29,118 nt of DNA from an uncultured Peptococcaceae bacterium. Its GTDB lineage: Bacteria; Bacillota; Peptococcia; Peptococcales; Peptococcaceae. The stretch lies in NCBI GenBank assembly GCA_902462325.1, contig CABQBF010000016.1, forward strand, positions 1 to 29,118. The letters run 5' to 3'. Positions within the stretch are counted from its first letter, which is position 1, and every line of letters starts with the position of its first letter. Positions 23,429 to 29,118 of this stretch are shown here, piece after piece. A program made the translations under genes and the position numbers. The notes below the pieces were generated by a model, which was not told the origin of the DNA, made no database searches, and saw only the letters and a program-made list of their open reading frames with translations.

Positions 23429-24379
23429 TTATGGCTTAATAATACAGGTGCCTTTCCGTTGATTGACAACATCGGGCGTGCTGAGATGCCAGGGCATAAC
23501 CGGATTATTTTGCACGTAATTCAACAGTCGCTGAGCCGATACAGAAAGACTGCGGCGCTGATCCCACGCCAGGGTAATGGTGAGATGGGCTTCCGGATTG
23601 GTCAGCTTTACGATGTCGCAGTTCTCTTTACAAAGGTTGAAGTCTTTTTCATCCTGTATGATAGACTGCAGTACCACAATGGAAGCATGGATGGGCAGCA
23701 GCACCCGTTCCAGCAATTCCCGTTCTCCTTCAAAAATGATATTGGGCTTGAAGCCGGCTGCATTGCTCAAAATATCAATAGAACGGACAATATTTTCCGA
23801 TTTGGGCAGAGCTACAAAAGGCTCCTGAATAAAATCAACGAAATCGCGCACAGGCTCTTTGGCGATGGCGCTGCCTAAAGGCGACAGAATGACAAATTCG
23901 TCCTGCCATAGCTCTAAATGGCCGAAAGCTGTATTGCTGGGAATGTTGGAGAGAATACCGAAATCAATGGTGCCGTTTAGCAAACCTGCTTCAATTTTTT
24001 CTGTGCTGGATACAAAATGATGAATGGTTAAGTCAGGACTTTTTGTCATAAAAGCAGGGAGCCACTCCCGTAAATACATGGAATCGGTAGAGGCGATGGT
24101 AATCACTTTGTTTTGCCGCTGTTCCAGTTCATCAATCTCCGTGCGGATATTGTCCAGCTCCCGCAGAATATTATTGGCGTGTTCTAAAACAATTTTCCCG
24201 TAATTATTTAAGATAATATTGCGGCCTTGGCGGTCAAATAGCTGCACGCCCAATTCGTTCTCAATACGGGATAAGGTATTGCTGAGAGAGGGCTGGGAAA
24301 TCATAAGTTTGTTGGCTGCTCTGGTGATATGCTGGCATTCTGCGATGGTTTTAAAATATTGTAGCTGCAATAACTCCAT
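23429..24379 (-). CDS. LysR-type transcriptional regulator
   Basis: A 316-residue LysR regulator. The winged helix-turn-helix spans 1-60 (QLQYFKTIAECQHITRAANKLMISQPSLSNTLSRIENELGV region) and a periplasmic-binding-protein-like effector domain covers about 90-300. The start is ATG 24379, preceded on this strand by GAGGAGG; extra residues available upstream in frame are not typical of LysR proteins and are rejected. It is divergent from the MFS-amidohydrolase genes, the classic arrangement for a LysR activator of its neighbour, and convergent with the TRAP operon, which it could also control. The effector is unknown. Confidence 0.92.
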   Translation of the reverse strand: MELLQLQYFKTIAECQHITRAANKLMISQPSLSNTLSRIENELGVQLFDRQGRNIILNNYGKIVLEHANNILRELDNIRTEIDELEQRQNKVITIASTDSMYLREWLPAFMTKSPDLTIHHFVSSTEKIEAGLLNGTIDFGILSNIPSNTAFGHLELWQDEFVILSPLGSAIAKEPVRDFVDFIQEPFVALPKSENIVRSIDILSNAAGFKPNIIFEGERELLERVLLPIHASIVVLQSIIQDEKDFNLCKENCDIVKLTNPEAHLTITLAWDQRRSLSVSAQRLLNYVQNNPVMPWHLSTPDVVNQRKGTCIIKP

Positions 24380-24861
24380 AAAAAATCCTCCTCTGTGTAA
24401 AATATAAATAAGAAAATGAAATAAATTGACTGTCGTATGTAAGAACCAAAAAACAAGCCCCGTTGGTTGTAGAATGAAAAAATAGATAATTTCAAAATGA
24501 TTTTTATATTTTCTATAAAGTATTAGAAAAATCGTGAGATTTCTGATACTATTTATATAATAAAATAAATTAATAAGATAAGCGTTTTTACAGGTTACAG
24601 TCGGGAAATGTCGGTTTTGGGTCAAATGTACTGGTATAATTTATAAGTTAAACAGAATGACAATGTATAATTTGATTATAATGAAAAAGTCCGGCATATT
24701 CAATAGATTTTATATGTGGACGCCGATATTTTTATTTTCCACATGTATTACATAAGTAAAATCTTTTCCCAATTTAATAATAAAGGAGGCGTGGGTGTGG
24801 AAAGAGGTTCACAGCCTGGGATGGAAAGAGAATTCTTAATTTTTAGAAGGGTGTGTTTTTT
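24380..24861. promoter_or_regulatory. Divergent control region between the LysR and MFS genes
   Basis: A 482-base AT-rich gap. Toward the MFS gene there are two TATAAT hexamers at 24666-24671 and 24677-24682, 11 bp apart, without clear -35 elements, as expected if an activator is needed. A dyad ATGTGGA (24714-24720) / TCCACAT (24738-24744) lies downstream. AAAGGAGG at 24782-24789 precedes a possible leader peptide. I could not pick a single LysR promoter in the AT-rich 24480-24600 stretch. Confidence 0.45.
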
Positions 24862-24874
24862 ATGGCTTCAGTAA
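24797..24874 (+). CDS. Possible 25-residue leader peptide overlapping the MFS start
   Basis: A GTG at 24797 follows a near-perfect AAAGGAGG (24782-24789) by 7 bases and opens a 25-codon frame (start VERGSQPGMEREF) that ends with TAA at 24872-24874, 13 bases inside the MFS gene. The ribosome binding site is stronger than that of the MFS gene, suggesting translational coupling or a control peptide. It may equally be chance; there is no homology I can recognise. Confidence 0.35.
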   Translation: MERGSQPGMEREFLIFRRVCFLWLQ

Positions 24875-26193
24875 CTGCCGAACAATGTGTTGAGCAGGAA
24901 AAAGACGAACCGTTAATTAAGCTACCAAAAGGGAAACGTCTGTTTTTCGTTGCAATTCTTTATTTGTTATTCTGTTTTGACTTAGCAATTCGCTATGGTG
25001 TAAACGCAATTTTACCTTTATTACAGGAAGACCTGGGTATCAGTGCGATGCAAATTGGTTTATTTAGTAGTGCAGTATTCTTAGGTATGGCCATTTTCGT
25101 AATGCCAATTTCTTTCTTTGGAGCGCAGAGCGGGCAGAAAAAAGCAATCAGTTTATGTACCATTCTGTGGTCTGGCGTAACGGTACTGTGCGGTTTTGCA
25201 CAGGGCGCTGTTTCTCTGGCTCTGCTGCGTTTAGGCGTTGGTGCTGGTAACTCTGCTTATGCAGCATTATCCACCGATATGCTGACCAGCTGGTACAAAA
25301 AATCCTCTTGGGGGAAAGTATTAGGTCTGTACAATACCGCTATGACCATTGGCGGGATCTTAGGTATGGTATTGTTTGCAGCTATTGCTGAGGCACTGGG
25401 TTGGAGAATGTCCTTCTATGTTATTGGGGGCATCAGCTTAGTATTATCTCTGTTGACCTTTTTACTGCCAGATAATAAAAAATTAATGGCAGAACAGGGT
25501 GCTGCCGAAGCAAAAGCGACTGGTAAAAAAGAAGTAGAACAGAAAAAATTAAATGTAGCAGATACGGCTAAATTATTGCTGAGCAACAGAGCATTATTGC
25601 TGATGTGCTTAGGCGCTGGGTTAGCAGTTATGACACTGAATATTGGTACTACATTCGTATCCATTTACTATGTAAATGTAATGGGAATGAGCCTAACAGC
25701 TGCTGCAGGGATTGTTGCATTAGGTACGCCAATCGGTCTGATTGCGTATCCTTTAGGCGGCGCTATTCTGGACAAATGGTACAAAAAAGACCGTCGTGCT
25801 CGTATGTATATGCCAATGATTTGTATTGCTTTAACCGCAGTTACCTTCTTCTTTGGTTATAAAATGGCAAATATTCCTCTGATTTTGCTGGCTAGTGGTT
25901 TCTATAACTTGGGGAATACTTCCTTCCATACTGCAGCTCACGAATTAGTACCAGTATGGTATAAATCGGTATCTTACGGGATTTATGTATTGTTCATTCA
26001 GCTGTTAGGCGCCGTTGGTCCTACCTTGGGTGGCTTCATGGTAGATAAAATGGGCGTACAAAACGCTTTGTCTAGCGCGCAGGCATTTTTTGTAATTTCT
26101 GCTGTATTGCTGTTCCTGGCTGGCGGTATTTATATTAAATACTATAACAGAGCCCGTGAAGAAGAACTGAGCTCTGGTGTTTGCCCTGAATAA
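24862..26193 (+). CDS. MFS transporter
   Basis: A 443-residue major facilitator protein with about twelve membrane segments and a central basic loop (residues about 215-235, 'EAKATGKKEVEQKKLN'). The start is ATG 24862, 10 bases after AGAAGGG; the in-frame GTG at 24853 is too close to the ribosome binding site. The N-terminal half carries typical anion:cation symporter-like features ('AILPLLQEDLGIS', 'LLRLGVGAGNSA', 'GWRMSFYVIGG'). It lies between a divergent LysR gene and an amidohydrolase gene, so it probably imports the compound that the enzyme hydrolyses. Substrate unknown. Confidence 0.9.
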   Translation: MASVTAEQCVEQEKDEPLIKLPKGKRLFFVAILYLLFCFDLAIRYGVNAILPLLQEDLGISAMQIGLFSSAVFLGMAIFVMPISFFGAQSGQKKAISLCTILWSGVTVLCGFAQGAVSLALLRLGVGAGNSAYAALSTDMLTSWYKKSSWGKVLGLYNTAMTIGGILGMVLFAAIAEALGWRMSFYVIGGISLVLSLLTFLLPDNKKLMAEQGAAEAKATGKKEVEQKKLNVADTAKLLLSNRALLLMCLGAGLAVMTLNIGTTFVSIYYVNVMGMSLTAAAGIVALGTPIGLIAYPLGGAILDKWYKKDRRARMYMPMICIALTAVTFFFGYKMANIPLILLASGFYNLGNTSFHTAAHELVPVWYKSVSYGIYVLFIQLLGAVGPTLGGFMVDKMGVQNALSSAQAFFVISAVLLFLAGGIYIKYYNRAREEELSSGVCPE

Positions 26194-26229
26194 TCAGGAA
26201 TTTGTAAGAACGGTCAATAAATAAAATGG

Positions 26230-26268
26230 GGGCTGCCGCAATTTTGTCGGGATGGCATGCGGCGGCCC
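26230..26268 (+). terminator. GC-rich hairpin after the MFS gene
   Basis: GGGCTGCCGCA (26230-26240) pairs with TGCGGCGGCCC (26258-26268) over 11 bp with one G-U pair and a 17-base loop. No T-run follows (TATGTTT), so it may only reduce read-through into the amidohydrolase gene. Confidence 0.5.
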
Positions 26269-26310
26269 TATGTTTATGTCATAGGATACAAGAACGTCAT
26301 GGAAATTGGC

Positions 26311-26339
26311 TTGGAAAGCGATTGTAATTGTATTATGAT
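26311..26339 (+). promoter_or_regulatory. Predicted amidohydrolase promoter
   Basis: TTGGAA (26311-26316), 17 bases, TATGAT (26334-26339). It would give the amidohydrolase gene its own transcript, 66 bases upstream of the start. Confidence 0.55.
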
Positions 26340-26404
26340 GTGTTTGTATGGTATGATAAGTGAAAAGATTTGCAATCTATTATCTTACAAGAGGGGCGAA
26401 CTCT

Positions 26405-28060
26405 ATGAGAACTTTATATTATAATGGCAATGTCATCACCATGAATGAAGCGCAGCCCAAGGCTGAGGCTATTTTGGTGGAGGATGGCAGAATTGTGGCA
26501 GTAGGCAGCAGCGAGGCATTATTGGAGCAGCGTGCAACTGCGCATTTGATGGATTTAGACGGTGCAACGGTGCTGCCTGGGTTCATTGACAGCCATAGTC
26601 ATTTTGCAGCCAGCTATGAATTTCCTCGGTTTGATCCGTCTCCTGTGGGCAAGACCGACAGCGTAAAGGATTTAATTGAGCAGGCGAAAGCTTATCTGGA
26701 AGAAAATCCAGTAAAAGAGGGCGAATGGTTTGTAGGGATGGGCTATGACCATGCGTTGTTTGAGGGGCAACTGCATCCGACAAAAGAAGATTTGGATCAG
26801 ATTTCTACGGAAATTCCCATTGTTATGATTAACACCAGCGGGTGGATGTGCGTTGTAAACAGCAAAGTCATTGAAGTGCTGGGGCTTACCAAAGATATGC
26901 CTGTGCCGGAAGGCGGTTATATTTATCATGATGCAACAACCGGCGATTTGAACGGTCAGTTCGGCGATATTGCTATGCGGGATGTTATCTTAGATAAAAT
27001 GCCTGCGCCTGGCGCGGAAACCATGATAGAGGCTATTTGCCGTGCGGAACGGATGTATAGCAGCAAAGGGTACACCACTGTGGTAGACGGCAGTTTCGAA
27101 GCCGATATGCGGCCATTGCTGCAGGTTTGTACAGGCGCGGGGTTAATTTCTTTAGATGTAAACACTTATTCCCGTGTGGCCAGTGAAAACAAGCAGATTT
27201 TAGAAGGCGTTGCTACACCGGAAGCCACCTATCGCACCCATTTTAAAATTGCCGGCGCCAAAGTCATTCTGGACGGTTCTCCGCAAATTCGTACCGCATG
27301 GATGACAGAGCCCTACTTCCAGCCGCCAGAGGAAGGTACAGAAGGCTATTGCGGGCAGGGAACCTTTAACGATAGCCGTGATATTGTAGCATTATTCAAA
27401 GAATGTATGGAAAAAAGATGGCAGTTGCAAATGCAATGCAACGGCGATGCGGCCATTGACCAGTGTTTAGATGCTTATGAACAGGCGCTGCAGGAAACTG
27501 GGCTGACCGAAGATTTGCGGCCTGTGCTCATTCACTGCCAGACCATCCGGGAAGACCAGCTGGATAGACTGCAAAAACTGGGCATTATGCCAAGCTTTTT
27601 CCACGATCATGTTTATTATTGGGGCGATTGGTATAGCGACGTTGTCTTTGGTCCAGAACGGGCCAGCCGGATTAGTCCGTTGGCATCGGCCGCCAAACGG
27701 GGCATGCGCTTTACCATGCATCAGGATTGTCCGGTAGGGCCACCAAATGCAATGCTGATGCTGGATACCGCCGTAAACCGTCGTACCAGAACAGGCAGGC
27801 CGCTGGGAACTGAATATGCAGTAGATGTGATGACGGCGCTGAAAGCCATCACCATTGACGCAGCGTATCAGTGCTTTGATGAAAAAATCAAAGGCTCTTT
27901 GGAGCCAGGGAAATATGGCGATATGGTTATCTTAGACCGGGATCCGCTCACAGTACCCAAGGAAACCCTACGCAATATTCAAGTGTTAGCTACCATTAAA
28001 GAAGGCCAGATTATTTATCAGGCTGAGGATGTAGAGTGTGTAGACTGCATCACTGATTAA
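26405..28060 (+). CDS. YtcJ-like metal-dependent amidohydrolase (Amidohydro_3)
   Basis: A 551-residue cytoplasmic enzyme of the YtcJ/N-substituted formamide deformylase branch. The metal motif GFIDSHSHF gives H64 and H66. Other blocks are KVILDGSPQ with K286 (the usual bridging lysine position), HCQTIREDQ with H377, FFHDHVYYWGDWY, and TMHQDCPVGPP with H439 and D441. At residues 342-350 it reads QMQCNGDAA, where many relatives have a histidine at the position of Q344. The start is ATG 26405, with AGAGGGGCG upstream; the in-frame GTG at 26360 has no ribosome binding site. It probably hydrolyses an N-acyl or amide substrate imported by the MFS protein. Exact substrate unknown. Confidence 0.9.
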   Translation: MRTLYYNGNVITMNEAQPKAEAILVEDGRIVAVGSSEALLEQRATAHLMDLDGATVLPGFIDSHSHFAASYEFPRFDPSPVGKTDSVKDLIEQAKAYLEENPVKEGEWFVGMGYDHALFEGQLHPTKEDLDQISTEIPIVMINTSGWMCVVNSKVIEVLGLTKDMPVPEGGYIYHDATTGDLNGQFGDIAMRDVILDKMPAPGAETMIEAICRAERMYSSKGYTTVVDGSFEADMRPLLQVCTGAGLISLDVNTYSRVASENKQILEGVATPEATYRTHFKIAGAKVILDGSPQIRTAWMTEPYFQPPEEGTEGYCGQGTFNDSRDIVALFKECMEKRWQLQMQCNGDAAIDQCLDAYEQALQETGLTEDLRPVLIHCQTIREDQLDRLQKLGIMPSFFHDHVYYWGDWYSDVVFGPERASRISPLASAAKRGMRFTMHQDCPVGPPNAMLMLDTAVNRRTRTGRPLGTEYAVDVMTALKAITIDAAYQCFDEKIKGSLEPGKYGDMVILDRDPLTVPKETLRNIQVLATIKEGQIIYQAEDVECVDCITD

Positions 28061-28094
28061 GAAAAAATCCGCGACGCAATGAAATGATATGATA

Positions 28095-28144
28095 CCCCTT
28101 AGGTAGACAAGTGAAAGAAACAAAGTCTACTTAAGGGGATTTTT
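28095..28144 (+). terminator. Terminator after the amidohydrolase gene
   Basis: CCCCTTAGGTAGAC (28095-28108) pairs with GTCTACTTAAGGGG (28125-28138), 14 bp with one non-Watson-Crick pair and a 16-base loop, followed by ATTTTT. A clear intrinsic terminator. Confidence 0.9.
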
Positions 28145-28265
28145 GCTACCCATTGTTTTTATTTGCTACCCTTCAGTTTTCCTTTTTGCTACACTTTGCG
28201 TTTTTATTTGCTACCCATTGGATTTTTTCTTTTTGCTGCTCTTTGAATTTTTTTGCTACTCTTTG
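28141..28265 (+). repeat. Six irregular GCTAC-centred direct repeats
   Basis: The unit is approximately TTTTGCTACCCATTG. GCTAC (or GCTGC) begins at 28145, 28165, 28188, 28210, 28235 and 28255, so spacing is 20-25 bp. Each unit is separated by T-rich sequence. Two units (28142-28155 and 28207-28220) are identical over TTTGCTACCCATTG. Not a CRISPR (no constant spacer). It follows directly on the amidohydrolase terminator. Confidence 0.75.
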
Positions 28266-28831
28266 CCCTATCCCTCCGTGTACCCGACTATTCGCGCAGA
28301 AAAACGCGCTTCAAGCGTCGGGCATCGGACAGTTCCTCGCTTGTGCAGCTTTGTTGAACTGGCGTTCATCACGCTTTGCACAAGCTGCGTCACAGTCCGC
28401 GCCCCACCAGAAAGGCGTGGGGCGCAAGTCGGAATTTGGGCAAAGGTAGCGGGGAGTCTAAAACCATAGAAGGGTAGAGAGTGCTTTATCCCTTCTGTAT
28501 TCTGTACGGCAGATACGTTGGGCAGATACGTTGTAGGGGCCATTGCCGCTAGCGCGTTTGAAGCGCGAATGAAGCACGGTTTTTGTGCGAATGAACTGGA
28601 GGCGCACCGCTGGCCGCTAGGCCAGTTTGGTCATTCTGGACGAAGTTGAAGAAGCTTCTGATTCTCTGAAAGGCATTTCGCTATGGTTCAACATGATGGA
28701 AAACTGCTGCGATGGGGTATTAGTTCGCTATATCGTTGGCTTTGTATGATGCTTTGGCCTGTAAGGGAGCGGTGAATTGCTGAGTCCTAACAATAGGTAA
28801 TGCAGGGTAGAAATATGTCGAACGAATTTTC
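28266..28831. other. GC-richer stretch with no convincing gene
   Basis: Short overlapping reading frames exist on both strands but none has a ribosome binding site, domain or consistent composition. The stretch holds small hairpins such as CTGGCC-GCTA-GGCCAG (28610-28625) and GCAC/GTGC near 28574-28588, and a 13-bp tandem repeat at 28508-28533. It may be decayed coding sequence or a species-specific intergenic repeat. A long GC-rich block here contrasts with the AT-rich control regions elsewhere in the window. Confidence 0.5.
28508..28533 (+). repeat. 13-bp perfect tandem repeat
   Basis: GGCAGATACGTTG occurs at 28508-28520 and 28521-28533 without a gap, inside the non-coding stretch. Confidence 0.9.
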
Positions 28832-28860
28832 TTGAAATTTACAAAAAATTCCGTTATAAT
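28832..28860 (+). promoter_or_regulatory. Near-consensus promoter for the gene at the right edge
   Basis: TTGAAA (28832-28837), exactly 17 bases, TATAAT (28855-28860). The start codon at 29023 is 162 bases downstream, leaving a long 5' leader. Confidence 0.75.
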
Positions 28861-29022
28861 AAAGTCAGGATTTTATTTCTCGCCAGGCCCAGGCGCTGAG
28901 CGGGGGGTATATCAAATTCGGCTTAGCGAATAAAGGCATTGCTGCGGCGATGCAGTTCTTTGTTTATTTATTGCTCCCAACCAAACGCTTACAAGTAAGA
29001 AATGGAAGGGAGGCGTGTATGC

Positions 29023-29118
29023 ATGGATGAAATGATTACAGCTTATTATGTAGCCTATACCGTCTTTTTGTGTCTGTCCAGTATCCAGGTTGTAGTTGGT
29101 CTGGTGAAAGACTGGCAT
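29023..29118 (+). CDS. N-terminus of a small membrane protein, cut by the window edge
   Basis: ATG 29023 is preceded by AAGGGAGG (29007-29013). The 32 codons visible begin MDEMITAYYVAYTVFLCL and are hydrophobic from about residue 7 to 28, consistent with a first membrane segment, then a charged VKDW. It runs off the right edge without a stop. I do not recognise it. Another ATG four bases earlier is closed by a stop after three codons. Confidence 0.65.
   Translation, partial: MDEMITAYYVAYTVFLCLSSIQVVVGLVKDWH

Noticed and set aside
24380..24625. Longer N-terminus for the LysR protein (about 82 extra residues)
   Set aside because: LysR proteins start at the helix-turn-helix; GAGGAGG lies just before ATG 24379 and the extra part is AT-rich intergenic sequence.
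1080..24652. Shared 16-mer TAATTTATAAGTTAAA at 1080-1095 and 24637-24652
   Set aside because: Very AT-rich, in AT-rich control regions and without other shared context; it could be chance.
28141..28265. CRISPR array
   Set aside because: Repeats are short and imperfect, spacers are 5-10 T-rich bases, and no cas genes are present.
28143..28543. Overlapping frames of about 90-108 codons on both strands
   Set aside because: They run through the GCTAC repeats and T-runs, give low-complexity Phe/Leu/Cys sequence and have no ribosome binding site.

Overview
The window looks like about 29 kb of chromosome from an anaerobic, probably gut-associated low-to-mid GC member of the Bacillota. Evidence: strong AGGAGG-type ribosome binding sites, an Agr-type peptide signalling cassette, a glycyl-radical enzyme (only useful without oxygen), TRAP transport, and the conserved order glmU-prs-pth-mfd-prsA. 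The sporulation-linked genes that often sit among these (spoVG, spoVT) are absent. A perfect parS-type palindrome lies between pth and mfd, so this is probably the origin-proximal part of the chromosome. Negativicutes is possible but not proven from this sequence alone.

Layout. (1) 1-5.65 kb: an Agr-like quorum-sensing locus. A secreted protein of unknown function reads leftward. Rightward are an Xre regulator, a LytTR response regulator, a second LytTR regulator, an AgrC-like sensor kinase, an AgrB-like peptidase, and a 49-residue AgrD-like pheromone precursor (5063-5212) that overlaps the end of agrB. A LytTR-type direct repeat sits just upstream of the second regulator's promoter. The same 13-mer, at the same 7-bp distance from the -35, precedes the secreted protein, so that protein is very likely an output of the circuit. 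(2) 5.8-10.8 kb, leftward: a glycyl-radical enzyme whose active-site residues line up with isethionate sulfite-lyase (IslA/IseG), its radical-SAM activase, and an iron-dependent alcohol dehydrogenase. Together they would cleave isethionate to sulfite and acetaldehyde and interconvert the aldehyde with an alcohol. (3) 11-20.2 kb: housekeeping genes glmU, prs, pth, mfd, a PrsA/SurA-like lipoprotein foldase and a Sel1-repeat protein.

(4) 20.3-23.4 kb: a complete TRAP transporter operon (dctP, dctQ, dctM) with a strong promoter, an operator-like dyad at the start of transcription, and a hairpin after dctP that should make the binding protein more abundant than the membrane subunits. (5) 23.4-28.1 kb: a LysR regulator divergent from an MFS transporter and a YtcJ-like amidohydrolase, which looks like a small uptake-and-hydrolysis cassette. 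A possible 25-residue leader peptide overlaps the MFS start. (6) 28.1-29.0 kb: almost 1 kb with no convincing gene, containing six irregular GCTAC-centred repeats and a 13-bp tandem repeat. A near-consensus promoter then drives a membrane-protein gene that runs off the right edge.

The strongest candidate for something undescribed is the Agr-like locus: a new pheromone sequence, two LytTR regulators plus an Xre protein, and a linked secreted output carrying the same binding site.
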